NCBI RefSeq assembly: GCF_943734655.1
Contig: NC_071355.1
Span: 71,323,449 to 71,387,448 of the forward strand
DNA length: 64,000 bases
Direction of reading: 5' to 3'
Origin: Sabethes cyaneus
Lineage: Eukaryota > Arthropoda > Insecta > Diptera > Culicidae
Positions within the stretch are counted from its first letter, which is position 1. The number at the start of each line of letters is the position of its first letter. A program made the translations under genes and the position numbers. The notes beneath the pieces were generated by a model that made no database searches, was not told the origin of the DNA, and saw only the letters and a program-made list of their open reading frames with translations. This document shows, piece by piece, positions 1 to 11,904 of the stretch.

Positions 1-1150
1 CCTCTATAAGTAATGGACGTCATTATTGAATGGTCCCATTGAATATTCGGAGCCATGTTCATAAAAATCTTACACTATTTAGTTTTTGTGCAAACTTGTA
101 CGACGGTCCATACATACATACCCGTTATGTGTTCGACAGGGTACCCGGGTACCTTTTCAGATTTCAAAGTAAGAAATTCTAAAGTTTACTTCGACCCAGG
201 TTACTGAAACTCTGTGACATCTTAGAACTAGCTAAATTACAACTTTTTATAAAATAAGTTTTCATGTAGCACTTAGGGGGGAGGAATGGGGGAGCTTCGA
301 ATTTTTTTACTCTTCAAGTGCTCAACAAGGGTACCCGGGTACCCACAAACCTAAACCTAAAACCTTTCAAACCTAAAATCAAGTTTTCCCACTCAAAACT
401 GTAATGCGCACGTTTATTTGGTTATGAACCACTGTGAAGCCCCACAGGAATATGTGCCGGAATGGCCATGCCGAGGCAAAATCATCAGATAGAGTTAAAA
501 CAATGGAAAACGACCTTCCGGAGTAATTTCATGAATTTAGATACCCATATTGTCAGTGTTGCAATCCAAGCAGTTCTGTGGTCACAGGAGGTCCCACGGG
601 AAATTGTTCCAGAATGGCCATTCCGCGGATAAATCTTTATACTGTTTTGAAACAATGAAAAATGACCTTTCGGAGAAATTTGAGGAATTTTGGATACTCA
701 TGTTACTATGATTACATGCAAAATCTTAAAAAATGCTTTAATTCCGGAACACATCCCCGGAATACCGGATTAACGGGAACCAGATGAACCACTTCCGGTT
801 CTGGTGTAACCCCACTGGAAGTGGATAAGTTCCTGAATCTTCAGATGGTAAGATGGTCCAAATCGGTCAAATATTGCCAAAGTTACAAGCGTTTCAGTTT
901 GTGGGTACCCGGGTACCCTTTTCGAGCACTTAAGGGGAAAGTGAAAATGACTCAAAGATGGCTGGATAAATGGCTACCGTTCGATGCATGTATTGTTTTG
1001 TGCCTTAAAAATGCATATGTATTGGCAGAACACGTAATCAGTGCTCCCAGTGCTGTTAGAATTTCCTAAATCTTGTCATTCCATTTGTCGACCCGGTATA
1101 TATCAACAAACGCTCAGCAAAACGTAATTGCTAATGGAAAATAAATTCAA
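1..1150. repeat. Degenerate tandem repeat with GGGTACCC palindromes
   Basis: No gene is visible. Two diverged units of roughly 150 bp (about 430-560 and 583-715) share wording such as 'GGAATGGCCAT' and 'AATGACCTTTCGGAG'. The palindrome GGGTACCCGGGTACC occurs near 139, 329 and 902. The 'TTCCGG...' and 'GGTACCCGG' wording resembles the internal units of the TTAA element at 47078-49106, so this may be an old relative. The relationship is inferred by eye only. Confidence 0.5.
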
Positions 1151-1161
1151 CAGATCATATA

Positions 1162-4100
1162 AGGTACACCGGGGCAAGTGGGACCTAAAAAATGCATAGT
1201 TTGGGTTTATTCCACTGTGTTTTCTATACCTATGATTATTTCAAAATTTCAGCACAGAAACTCTTCAGTGGTATATCACTTCGTAAGATTAATTACGAAA
1301 AAGGTCTAACAATTCACATGAAATGAATCTGGAGGAGAATTTTCAAAATTATGGCGATGGCCAGTAAATGGGGCAAGTGGGACCTATATTCAAATTTGAT
1401 TAAAAAGCATAAAATAATAGTAAATTGTGTGAGTTAATATACAGCAATGTTAAAGCATTGCAAGAAGCAATCAAAAACAATATTTGTACGAAGGGCTCAT
1501 TCAAAAATAGCGTAACAAAATCAGATCACAGCGGGCGACTTTATAATTTACTAGCTGACCCGACAAACTTCGTATTGCCACAAATTAACCTGTATTGTAC
1601 ATAATCATAAATCTCGGATGATCTTTGTCACAATCTCGAGTTTGTTTTGCAAGCCCCCCAGTGGACGGTGCTTCCGAAGGCGGGTCACCGGCAACACTCG
1701 CGACCGTCTCGTCCTGAATGATCTAGTGTTACTATAGATAGTTTTTGTGGTCTTGTATTGACTAATGTTTTATGGAAGAGTCTCGAATTTCTCGAGTTCG
1801 ATTAGTTTTTGAGTTTCGCAAAAATTTCTGTTTTATTTGTATGAGAGTCCAACCCCCTACCACAGGGGTGAGAGGTCTCTAACTATCGTAAAATAAATTC
1901 AAGACTCCAAAATCTCCCACATGCCAAATTTGGTTCCATTTGCTTGATTAGTTCTCAAGTTATAAGGAAATTTGAATTTCATTTGTATGGGAGCTCCCCT
2001 CTTAAAAGGGGAAGGGGTCGTAATTCACCATAGAAAAAATTTCTGCCTTATAAAACTCCCACATGCCAAATTTGGTTCCATTTGATTGATTAGTTCTCGA
2101 GATAAGAGGAAATTTGCATTTCATTTGTATAGGAGCCCCCCCCCCTCTTAAAAAGGGGAAATCCATAGAAAATATACCATAGAAAATATTCTTGCCTACA
2201 AAAACACCCAAATGATACATTTGGTTCCATTTGTTTGATTAGTTCTAGAGTTATGAGGAAATTTGTATTTCGTTTGTATGAGAGCCCCCCCTCTTAAAAT
2301 GGTAAGGGGTCCCCATTCATCATATAAAAAATGGTTGCCTCCAAAAACACCCACATGCCAAATATGGTTCTATTTGCTTGATTAGTTCTCGAATTATGAG
2401 GAAATTTGTATTTCATTTGTGTAGAAGCACCCCCTCTTAAAGTTGGTAGGGGTCCTAATTCACCATAGAAAATATTTTTGCCTCCAGAAACCTCCACATG
2501 CCAAATTTGGTTCCATTTGCTTGATTAGTTCTCGAGTTATGAGGAAATTTGAATTTCATTTGTATAGGAGCCCCCCCCTACTAAAGTGGGCAGGGGTCCC
2601 AATTTATCATAGAAAAAAGTTTTGTATCCAAAAACACCCATGTGCCAAATTTGGTTCCATTTGCTTGATTAGTTCTCGAGTTATGAGGAAATTTATATTT
2701 CGTTTGTATAGGAGCCCCCCCTCTTAAGATTGGGAGGGGTCCTTATTCACCATAGAATATATTCTTGCCCTCGAAAACTATCACATGCCAAATTTGGTTT
2801 CATTTGCTTGATTAGCTCTCGAGTTATGAGGAAATTTGTATTTCATTTGTATAGGAGCCCCCCGCCCCCCTTCTAAAGTGAGAAGGGGTCCCAGTTCATC
2901 ATAGAAAAAATTTTTGTCTCCAAAAACACCCACGTGTCGAATTTGGTTCCATTTGCTTGATTAGTTCTCGAGTTATTAGGAAATTTGTATTTCGTTTGTA
3001 TAGGAGCCCCCCTTCCTAAAGTGGGGAGGGGTCCCAATTCATCATAGAAAAAAATTTTGTCTCCAAAAACACCCACGCGCCAAATTTTGTTCTATTTGCT
3101 TGATTATTTCTCGAGTTATGTGGAAATTTGTATTTCGTTTGTATAGGAGTTCCCCCCCCCCTTAAAGTGGGGAGGAGTCCTTATTTACTATAGAAAATAT
3201 TCTTGCCCTCGAAAACTTTCACATGCCAAATTTGGTTCCATTTGCTTGATTAGTTCTCGAGTTATAAGGAAATTTGTATGGAAGCCCCTCCTTTTAAAGA
3301 GGAGAGGAGTTATAATTCCCCTTACAAAGAGGGGAGGGGTCTCAATTTACCATAGAATAAATTCTTGTTACCGAAAACACCCACATGCCAAATTTGGTTC
3401 TATTTGCTTGATTAGTTCTCGAGTTTTGCAGAAATTTGTGTTTCATTTGTATGGGAGCCCCCCCTCTTAGTGGGGGAAGGGGTTTCTAACCATCACTAAA
3501 ACCTTTCCTGGCCCCAAAAAACCTTTACATGCATATTTTCATGCCGGTTGGTTCAGTAGTTTTCGATTCTATAAGGAACATACGGACAGACAGACAGAAA
3601 TCCTTCTTTATATGTATAGATATAAAACACAGATCGTGAGCAATTACGTTGTAAAGCATTATAAGGTTATATAAGGTTAATCTTGTTTAATAGCTCAAAA
3701 ATACGATTAAGATCTGTTTGTTCCACCATGCCCAATTCGGTAGAGCTACTCATAAGAGATAGTTACGCTATAATAACCACAACACTTTATTTTTTCAATT
3801 CCAGTTGCAGATTTGCTTAATTATGTCGAATTTGCCTTTCCAAATTTAATTAACATCGTTTAGGTGTAACCAAAATGTGACCAAACTGTTAGTTCCCTCA
3901 TGAGCTGTGCATGTAAGCTTCGTTTTGGGGCCACTTGGTTTAATCCTTTTCGGTTTTATTTTAAAGCTTTACTGATATAAATATTATGTAATTGAACTGA
4001 AAATGTTAGGAAGTTCATCTAAAAAATGTATTAAGACAGGAAGTTTTGTGCTGAAACACTTTATTTTTAATAGGTCCCACTTGCCCCGGGTGCTTCGAAG

Positions 4101-4325
4101 TCCCGACCTTATTTCGACCCATTTTTTTTAATGCCGTTTGTCAAATTAAACAACTAGTTTTCGGGTGTAATTTGTTAATACACTCGTTATGTTTACCTAC
4201 TGCCATAAAACATGTACTTTTACGTAAAGCTTGTGGCCAAAATATCATTTCTAGAAAGGTGCGTCAAACTTACAAGACAACGCAAATTGAAAATCACGCT
4301 CTAATTTAAAGTCCAATCTTGATGT
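1162..4325 (+). mobile_element. TA-flanked element (AGGTACACCGGGG end), split by a Helitron
   Basis: The left end AGGTACACCGGGGCAAGTGG starts right after a TA at 1160-1161. The sequence matches the reverse complement of the complete copy at 6725-8034. The Helitron at 1551-3620 interrupts it, and it resumes at 3621. After about 4325 it diverges from the complete copy and the second terminal repeat is missing. About 55 bp present in the other copies near 53313 and 7560 are deleted here around 3656. It is non-coding, and its transposase source is unknown. Confidence 0.75.
1551..3620 (-). mobile_element. Non-autonomous Helitron, copy 1
   Basis: Read on the minus strand it begins TCTATAC and ends GGTCAGCTAG, which fits the Helitron rules (5' TC, 3' CTRR). 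It sits exactly between an A and a T with no target duplication. The empty site is seen in the related element near 7636 (reverse complement), where the flanks join without gain or loss. The body holds about eleven diverged units of about 145 bp, each with CCCCCCTCTTAAAG-TGGGGAGGGG and 'TTGGTTCCATTTGC'. A GACA run lies near the TC end. No Rep/helicase frame is present, so it must move in trans. The short frames inside are not genes. Confidence 0.8.
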
Positions 4326-4598
4326 TTGGAATGCCTGCTAGGGTAGTTGATCCAATAGTTGTGGTAGTACCAATAGTTGCGCTACTATTCATTATTAATG
4401 CATATTTTCGTCACCGTAGCATTTTAGATAACACAATTACATTCATTATATAAAACAGGCTTTTAGAAGTATTGGTAGTTAGACTACACCATTTAAAATT
4501 AAAGCATTATTTGCTAAAATGCCAATTTTCCAAAATATAACGCGCAGTTGGAGCGCACAACTATAGGCGCTCATCTATAGTTTTGCTGCGATGTTTTA
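3621..4598 (+). repeat. Duplicated block shared with 53275-54300
   Basis: This block holds the rest of the TA element (to about 4325) and then about 270 bp of other sequence, near-identical to 53275-54300. In both places a Helitron end lies directly to the left and an M element begins directly to the right. No gene is seen. Confidence 0.75.
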
Positions 4599-5207
4599 CT
4601 TTTGTTATACTATATAACAAAGGTTTAGAAATTGGTCGAAAAACACGAAATTGATCCGAGGCTCGTAGGGCCGAATCACATATACCAATCGATAGAGCTC
4701 GACGAACTGAGCAATGTCTGTGTGTGTGTATGTGTGTATGTGTGTATGTGTGTGCAGCTCATTTTCTATCGCCTACTTCTCGAAGATGGCTGAACCGATT
4801 TGATCGCTTTTACTTTTGTTTGAAAGGTTTTATTGTCTAGTATATCACTATTGAATTGCTTTGCGGTCCGACGTTTCGTTTAAAAGTTATAAGCAAAAAT
4901 GTGAAAACTACGTGACACGCGTTTCTCCTGAACTACGCAACCAATTTTAACGATCTTACTACCAAACGAAAGCTCTTGCTGTTACTAAACTTTTTAATAA
5001 GTTTTATTGAAAACGGACAAGCAGTTTAAAAGTTAGCCTTAAAAAACCATTTTTGATAAGGTTCAAATGATCGCCTGTTTCTCAGAGATGGCCAAACCGA
5101 TTTATGCGCTATTAGTTTTATTTGGCAGGTAATATAGCCGGATAGATCACTACTGAATGGTTTTTGGATTGGACGCTTAATTTGAAAGTTATAAGCTATC
5201 GTATGTT
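4599..5207 (+). mobile_element. M-family repeat, 5' part (copy M0)
   Basis: Starts with the near-palindrome CTTTTGTTATACTATATAAC and continues into a short TG/TATG run (about 4708-4755). Then come repeated phrases such as 'GATGGCTGAACCGATT' and 'AAAAGTTATAAGC'. It stops about 600 bp in, where another repeat begins. No coding frame is seen. The family is abundant here (copies at 16984, 22941, 32120 and 54301). Its class is unknown. Confidence 0.65.
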
Positions 5208-5570
5208 GGTCCACCAGTAGAGGAACATTTGCTGGTACTCACAATTTTCCCCCACCCCGGCCGTTTTGAGGAAATCGTAGTTTTCCCTCCCAGGGCCTTG
5301 TATGCATGGCCAGCGACACGCTATCGACCATGGCTCCAATTTAAGGAAATTAAGTTTTCCCGATAAATAAGTTCGCTTTTCTGCATGCGAATTTTCCTCA
5401 TTTTCTTGCATACAAGTTGCTCTCTTGTTTTCACTTGCGCTTTTCGTTTTTAGCTTGCACGCAAGTCTCTTGCGCACTTGCGCATTTAACCGCCATCTTG
5501 CATGCAAGTCTCTTGCGCAAAATTACTTGCGCATTTAACCGGGGTTGAATTGAGCGTAGTTACGGGCCCC
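5208..5570 (+). repeat. Repeat with CTTGCATGCAAG palindromes, inverted copy at 57400-57715
   Basis: Reads as the reverse complement of 57400-57715 over about 300 bp. Both copies repeat the words CTTGCATGCAAG and TTGCGCAAGAG near one end. Short frames occur (for example about 5196-5507), but the same frame is not cleanly kept between the copies, so I do not call a gene. Confidence 0.6.
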
Positions 5571-5989
5571 CGATACTGTCACCGCAAGCCTAAACCAAAA
5601 TTTTACTTTTATATATACCGTGCCTGCGGGTAATTCCATGTAGCACATTATTCCGCGCACTCATCCTAAAAGTCAATTTTCCAACAGTAAATTTCACTAA
5701 AACATCATTAGTAAGTATACTATCATGGTATACCATTTTCCTTTATTGCTTTTGTTCAAAACTGCATACTTTTGCTTCGTTAGTCTGGCCAAACCAAAGG
5801 CTATTTCATTGCACGCTGACTAAAACGTGATTTCCGAATGTTTTCTTCAGAAAACTTTGTAGCCACGTTGAAGAAAGTCAAATAAGGTTGTTCAGTACGG
5901 AAATCTGCGAAAATGTTCAGGATTCCGGTCAGTACCTTACGGAATTAAAAGCACCAAATGCACAGTGATCCAAAATCAGTGAACCAAAA
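5571..5989. other. No gene seen
   Basis: AT-rich sequence without a long frame or a recognisable repeat copy. Confidence 0.5.
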
Positions 5990-6724
5990 CGTACGCACTA
6001 GAGTTTTGAGTAGGAAATCTTGGTTTTAGGTTTGTGGAACCTTTGCAAGAGTTTCTTGAGATTAAAAAATCTAACGTTTGGTGGAATTCAACTTTTGATT
6101 AATCCCCCTACAAGTGAAATAAAAAACTCATTATTCTTCAGTTTCAATATAACACATTGATGTGTTCTAAGAAGTTTTAGAGCATATTATTCTAAGAAAT
6201 TTTGCTTAAGACAGTAATCTACTATCTCTTCAGCGAAGATAGAAGAATCTTATTTCTTATACAAGAATCGTTAAAATCAATTTTTCTATTTTAGCTCTTT
6301 TAGTAGTTGATGCATGATTTTTCTATGTTCTATAAAGTTGTGAATTTGAAATAAATAAATATGAAAAATGCTACAAAATCCAGAAGGTTTCATTCGTAAC
6401 CGTCTACCGATACATACTAGTTGAGTAATTCGGGGCCGAAATTGGGTTTTTTTATATTGCAAGTTCTACAGCTCCTAAACAAGCAAAGATAGAGGTATAC
6501 TATAGTTGGCATAGTGTGTATTTTTACTATTTGTACAACTTTAGTAGAACATGAAAAAGTCATACAACAACTCCAAAAAGAGCTAAAACAGAGTAACTGA
6601 GTTTAACGATTTTTTCAATCTTCAGATTTTTCTATCTTCGCTGAAGATATAGAAGGTTACTGTCTTCAGCAAAATTTCTTATAATAATACGCTCTAAAAC
6701 TTTGCAGAACATATCAGAGTGTTA

Positions 6725-8034
6725 AGGTACCCCGGGGCAAGTGGGAATACGGGGTAAGTGGGAACGGAGCTCATAACCGAGCCTTTCTAGAAATGAAAGA
6801 TACAACTCAAACGCATGTATTAAAATTATAGATTATTTATAACAGGCATTCCAAACATTTTGACGTTTGGAATGCCTGTTATAAATAATCTATAATAATT
6901 GGACTTTCAATTTGAGCGATATTTTCAATTTGCGTTATAAGTTTGACGCACCTTTCTGTAAATGATAATTTGGCCACGGGCTTTATGTAAAAATACATGT
7001 TTTTCTGACAGTAGGTAAACATAATGAGTGTATTAACAAATTACACCCGAAAACTAGTTGTTTAATTTGACAAACGGCATTAAAAAAATGGGTCGAAATA
7101 AGGTCGGCACCTCAAAGCACCCGGGGCAAGTGGAACCTATTACAAATAAAGTGTTTCAGCACAAAACTTCCTGTCTTAATACATTTTTTAGATGAACTAT
7201 CGAACATTTTCAGTTCAATTACATAATATTTATACCAGTAAAGCTTTAAAATAAAACCGAAAAGGGCTAAACCAAGGGCCCCAAAAAAGAAGCCCATATG
7301 CACAGCTTATAAGGGAACAAACAGTCTGGTCACATTTTGGATATACCTAAACGATGTTAATTGAATTTGGAAAGTCAAATTTGATATAATTAAGCAAATC
7401 TGCAACAGGAATTGAAACAATAAAGTGTTGTGGTTATTATAACGTAATTATCTCTTATGAGTAACTCTACCGAATTGGACATGGTAGAACAAATAGATCA
7501 TAATCGTATTTTCGAGCTATTAAACAATGGTTAATCCTAAATTACGTTTCCCAAGAATTGGATACAACGACATAGTCAACTACATTTCATTACAATAATG
7601 CTTTACAGCGTAATTGCTCACGATCTGTGTTTTATATAAATTATAAATTCGCCCGTTGTGATCTGATTTTGTAACGCTATTTTTGATTGAACCCTGCGTA
7701 CAAATATTGTTAGTGATTGCTTCTTGCAATGGTTTAACATTGCTGTGTGTTAACTTACACAATTCACTATTATTTTATGCTTTTTAATCAAATTTGAATA
7801 TGCCCCATTTACCGGGGCAAGTGGGACCTATCGCCATAATTTTAAAAACTCTCCTCCAGATTCATTTCATATAAATTGATAGGCCTTTTTCGTAATTAAT
7901 CCTTCGAAGTGATACCACTGAAGAGTTTCTGTACTGAAAGAATTTTGAAATAATCATAGGTATAGAAAACACAGTGGAATAAACCCAAACCCAGTGGAAT
8001 GCATTTTTAGGTCCCACTTGCCCCGGTGTACCTT
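6725..8034 (-). mobile_element. Complete TA-flanked non-autonomous element, 1310 bp
   Basis: The ends are AGGTACCCCGGGGCAAGTGG and the mirror of AGGTACACCGGGGCAAGTGG, flanked by TA at 6723-6724 and 8035-8036. The flanking arm of the foldback repeat gives the empty site 'GTGT-TA-TAT', so the duplication is TA, as in Tc1/mariner-type elements. There is no transposase frame. A perfect 32-bp hairpin lies inside (6825-6896). Partial copies lie at 1162, 53275, 56935 and 63846. Confidence 0.8.
6825..6896. repeat. Perfect 32-bp inverted repeat (hairpin)
   Basis: Arms 6825-6856 and 6865-6896 are exact complements, separated by an 8-base loop. The core is GGCATTCCAAAC / GTTTGGAATGCC. Only one arm-like piece survives in the related copy near 4322. 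Confidence 0.85.
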
Positions 8035-8210
8035 ATATGGAAAATGACGAAAAATATTTTTTTTATTTTACTTTTAAGGGGATTAATCAAAAGTTGAATT
8101 CCACCAAAGGATAGAGCTTTCAATTTTAAACAACACTTGCAAAGGTTTCGCAAACACTTTTCCTACTCAAAATTCAAGCGCGCACGTTTTTTAGTTTTGG
8201 CCCAATGTGA

Positions 8211-9860
8211 AATGGTGTTTTTTCAGGATCATATAAGTAAATCCAAGCCCAATTTGTCCAAACATTTTAGCTTGAGCCATTTTCCGGCTTTTATGCAGTT
8301 TTATTCTATTAACGTTGATGAATGCAGTCCATTTCTTATTTAGTTGTTGTCATGTGTTATTATTAGCACTCTTTCTTATTATGCTCCAAGATGTTATGTA
8401 CATGTTTGTCTGTGTTGCTAAGTCTGTTTGTCTATGGTTCCAGTTCCTACCAGACGTCCAGACGTCCGGATAAATTAGTGCGCGGAATTATGTGCACTGA
8501 CACGTAACCGGCTGAAGCCTTTTTTTCTTGTTTATTGGAACTTTATACCAACTGTCATATTTTTCTCATAAAAATGGCTAACCACGATACTTTGATATCC
8601 TTTAAAATTGTATTATGATATACAATTCAATAGCACGCATTAAAATTTATTAGCGAAAAATTGGAAACCTTTTATTAATTAAAACACGTGTAAACTACAA
8701 ACAAAGCAAACGGAGCATAAATAAAAGGGCAGAAATCTACCAATCCAGAGAAAATATTTTAAAAAAGTTCTCAATTTTAGAACCGGTACAAAATTTAAAT
8801 TTGGTCTCGTCAAAACTATGATTGCAGAAAATATTGACTGTATTATACCGGGCAGACGCTTGCTGTCTAATTCGTTACCACTCGTTGGACCATATCCTTG
8901 GTTCTAGTAAACTGGACAAATTCCTGGATTAGTTATTTACTTGAAATCGAACCAATACAAATCTCTGGACATTGCAGATTTCGACGACATTTTTGCGACC
9001 CAGTCCCTTAAAAAAATAGACTTTTGAAATACGTTAAATGAAATACTTTAAAGAAAATATCTAAAGCTGCTTCTACTAAATTCTTAAAGTTAGAACCTTA
9101 CTTACGTTAGTTTATATTGAGTTATTCCAGGTCACGTTCGTAAATCAACTTAACAACAAAATCATGGAACAACACGTTCCACATAAACCACATTGGTTCA
9201 CTCTGGCTTCATAGTTTGAATATGTCCTTGATAAAACATCAGACTGATTAAGAAAACACGCTACATCACCTCTATGTGATTCAGATATGCGTTTTCGCGC
9301 TTTATATTGAGTATACACTACTTTGACAGCTTCTGATAATCAATTACAACTTGATTAAATCGTAGGCTATCTTTATTATCACGCTCCAAATCACATGTTT
9401 AGAATGCTCTATTAATCTCATACGGTTGAGGCTTATTTCAATTATTGTTTAAAACCAAATTATTTTGTTCAACCACAGGGCTTGTTGGAATCAGTATCGC
9501 ATTATGTTGCAACCCATCAAATTGCCAATTTCACCCACCCACTCACTGCTGAAATCATTGTTACCTTCACTACACGTGCCTAGAAAAAAATCATTTAACG
9601 ACTTGCTTGTTTCCATTTCAGGTGTGAAATTTATATTTACTCATAGAATTTTTTTATTTAGATACTTCTATGGGTAAAATTACTCACAAAGTATCGTAGA
9701 TCAAACTGTAACTTCTTCGAAGACTACACCGCATGGTCAGAATTCTGGTCTGTTGGTACCAAGAGAAATCTGTTTTCCGGGTGGAAACAACAACAACAAA
9801 TCTGTTTTGAATCTATGCTCATCTCCTCAATTGAAAAAAAATATATGTAAATTAATATCG
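8211..9860. other. No gene seen
   Basis: AT-rich, with no convincing frame. The longest frames (about 70 codons, near 8137 and 9465) have no recognisable domain. This is the 3' flank of the zinc-finger gene. Confidence 0.5.
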
Positions 9861-9861
9861 A

Positions 9862-9867
9862 TTTATT
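9862..9867 (-). terminator. Poly(A) signal AATAAA of the zinc-finger gene
   Basis: On the minus strand AATAAA lies about 55 bases past the stop codon, a normal distance for an insect 3' UTR. Confidence 0.45.
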
Positions 9868-9919
9868 ATTGAATTAAATTAAAAAAAAATTAACTCCCCT
9901 TAAACTCTACCATAAAAAT

Positions 9920-10975
9920 CTACTGCGCTGCACTTGTTTTGAGTTTTTTTCGTGGAACTTTATCGTTGTCGTGTGTTAGCATGTGCTTAAGGAATTGATC
10001 GTTACGGGCAGATCCACGGCCACATAGATCACATATGAACTGGTAACCCTCATGACTCTGCTTGTGGCGTCGTAAATCTTTGCGGTGGACGTACCTACGA
10101 GTGCAGTCGGGATAGTCGCATGCAAATTTTTGTTTGGCTGCGGTGTGATTTAGTTTGTGCACCGTTAGCTGCGTCTGAGTGCCAAAACGTTTGCCGCATT
10201 TAGTGCATTCGAACGGAAGTTCGGAATGCTGAGAGTTGTTGTGCTGCCGCCAACTGCCTACACGGCCGAATTTCTGATCACACTCCTTACAATAGAAGAT
10301 CGTATCATAATCAATTTTTGCATTGTTTCGCTTTCTTCTTTTCGTAGAGGAATTTTGGGGTGCTAATTGGGTACTGTTGTTAGCTGCAAAGACAGGCTGG
10401 GCTGTAATCGCTTCTCCCTGAGGTGAAACAAGTTTCACGGACGCCAACACGGACTCCAAAATTTGAGCCTCTGTAGTCACTACTGGCTGTTCGTAGGAAA
10501 TTGGTTGAGAAATAATATAATATCCTGAGTAGCTAGACTCGGCTGGCTGAAAATAAGAGCCACTTGACGATGATGTTAATTGCTGTACTGTAGCACAATT
10601 ATTATTAGGATCACTATTATCGGGAAACACCGTAGCCACGCTGGTAGATATTGTTACTGCTTCTGTATCCTGTATTATTGTATTATCTCCTAAACTTGGA
10701 GTATTCTGGAGTAACCAGCCGCCGGCCGGAAGATCATCCAATTTTATAGATTCAATGTCACACGGCACAGACTCGAAATGGCATTTCGATAACTCTTCCA
10801 AAGTTGGCAAACTTGCAGTCGACGATCCAAATTCAAATTCCCCGGCCGGAGCATTATCCAATTCTGTAGATTCTATTTCACACGGCACAGGCTCGAAATT
10901 ATACTTCAATAACTCATCCGAAGTTGGCGAACTTGCAGTCGACGATCCAAATTCAAATTCTTGTCCTACGTCCAT
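9920..10975 (-). CDS. C2H2 zinc-finger protein, four fingers, 351 aa
   Basis: Probable nuclear DNA-binding protein. Four C2H2 fingers occupy about residues 229-250, 257-277, 286-308 and 315-335. The first has H-x4-H spacing, the third C-x4-C, and the fourth is a plain C-x2-C finger. A basic stretch (KRRKR, about 212) and a C-terminal PRKKLK could serve nuclear import. The N-terminus is acidic and Ser-rich and carries a tandem duplication of about 41 residues built on EFEFGSSTAS and ending in PAG. The middle is rich in S, T, Q and Y, like an activation region. The open frame extends 14 codons further upstream, but only from a GTG. The first ATG is at 10975 and is chosen as the start. There is no intron in the frame, and the frame is intact amid decayed transposons, so I read it as a host gene. 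A retrogene is possible. No orthologue is named. Confidence 0.8.
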   Translation of the reverse strand: MDVGQEFEFGSSTASSPTSDELLKYNFEPVPCEIESTELDNAPAGEFEFGSSTASLPTLEELSKCHFESVPCDIESIKLDDLPAGGWLLQNTPSLGDNTIIQDTEAVTISTSVATVFPDNSDPNNNCATVQQLTSSSSGSYFQPAESSYSGYYIISQPISYEQPVVTTEAQILESVLASVKLVSPQGEAITAQPVFAANNSTQLAPQNSSTKRRKRNNAKIDYDTIFYCKECDQKFGRVGSWRQHNNSQHSELPFECTKCGKRFGTQTQLTVHKLNHTAAKQKFACDYPDCTRRYVHRKDLRRHKQSHEGYQFICDLCGRGSARNDQFLKHMLTHDNDKVPRKKLKTSAAQ

Positions 10976-11020
10976 ATTCAAGGATTTACACAAATTAAAT
11001 TGATTGTACTGAAACACTCG

Positions 11021-11030
11021 GAACTGAGCG
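11021..11030 (-). promoter_or_regulatory. Possible initiator (TCAGTT) of the zinc-finger gene
   Basis: On the minus strand the word CTCAGTTC matches the arthropod initiator TCAKTY about 50 bases before the ATG. No clear TATA box is seen upstream. Weak evidence. Confidence 0.25.
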
Positions 11031-11040
11031 GCTTATTCGT

Positions 11041-11900
11041 AATTCGTAAGATAGTAATCACGGCTAGGCGGTGCTTGCTAGATATAGTCAGTAGGATCGT
11101 TACACTGGCACCGTAATTTTCCTGTACTCTAACAATGTCTAATCCAATGTCTAATGACGGTATAAGCCCACGGCTTTGCTTTGAAGACAGTAATCAAATC
11201 AAGACTAAATTCTCAAGCTCTTAGCAAACCTTTTTATAATGAAAATTTTTAACCTACCTGACTGGCTATGCACAACTACAGCTATGATTTTACTACTACT
11301 TAAAAAGATCAAATCATAAGCGGAGTCAAAAAGGAATAGAAAATAAATTACCATAACGACAGGTAACCACTTTTCGAAAAAATAAGAGACAAAAAACCCA
11401 AAATTCTGCCTGCCAATAGAAAACTCGAAAATGTCGGTAAAATTTACCTACCTGATGTAGGGGTTGCCGAGGGAGCGTTGTTGGTGCGAAAGAGAATGAT
11501 GGTATTTTAATCATCTTGATTTTTGATATTGATTCCAAAAAATAATTTTCTGAACATATGTGTGTGTGAAAATCCTATCTGACATGATACATTACCCCAA
11601 GTGAGTTTCTCTCGCACATTTTCTCTCTTTCGTGCGCTGCTTAGGCCTTAATCCTTTTCAAATAACTCAAAACAAACAAACCAACGAAAGAGAGAATAAC
11701 ACCTCCTTCTTATTTTTTTTTTGCTTTACATGAACATAAACAGGGAGACAGCATCCGGCATTCCACTTGGAAGACTCCAATTTCACTTGGGCAATTCCAC
11801 TTTGAAGAAGCTTGAAATAGTTCAAAGGTCATAAAGGAAGCGCCGCAAAACTTGATCGGAAGCGCTGTTTTGGACGCCAAACAGAGTTCTCGAAAACAGA
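11041..11900. other. No gene seen; 5' flank of the zinc-finger gene
   Basis: AT-rich flank. The frames present are short and have no domain. This is a plausible location for upstream regulatory sequence, but nothing specific is recognised. Confidence 0.4.
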
Positions 11901-11904
11901 ACGT

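Larger units (their letters stand above)
5990..8210. repeat. Foldback (inverted) repeat of M-internal sequence, split by a TA element
   Basis: The left arm (5990-6400) matches M-internal sequence at 17815-18240 in the plus orientation. The right arm runs in reverse from about 6420 to 6724 and resumes at 8035-8200 after the 1310-bp insertion. The outer ends mirror each other ('GAGTTTTGAGTAGGAAA' against 'TTTCCTACTCAAAATTC'). No coding content. Confidence 0.7.

Noticed and set aside
2002..3470. Several 60-95 codon frames in the Helitron body (also 25307-26283 and 52224-53116)
   Set aside because: Each is one or two of the 145-bp tandem units. They occur on both strands, change between copies and have no start context or domain.
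1900..3540. Regular direct repeats that could look like a CRISPR array
   Set aside because: Units are about 145 bp, diverged, without unique spacers, in a eukaryotic Helitron.
8137..8343. 68-codon frame on the plus strand
   Set aside because: It starts inside the foldback repeat arm and has no domain or conservation in the sister copies.
5990..8520. Extending the foldback arms out to the GTGCGCGGAAT words near 5655 and 8490
   Set aside because: Only a dozen bases mirror each other there and the intervening sequence does not align, so the arms were kept to 5990-8210.
10976..11017. 14-codon N-terminal extension of the zinc-finger frame
   Set aside because: It would need a GTG start. The first ATG is at 10975, and a possible initiator lies just upstream.
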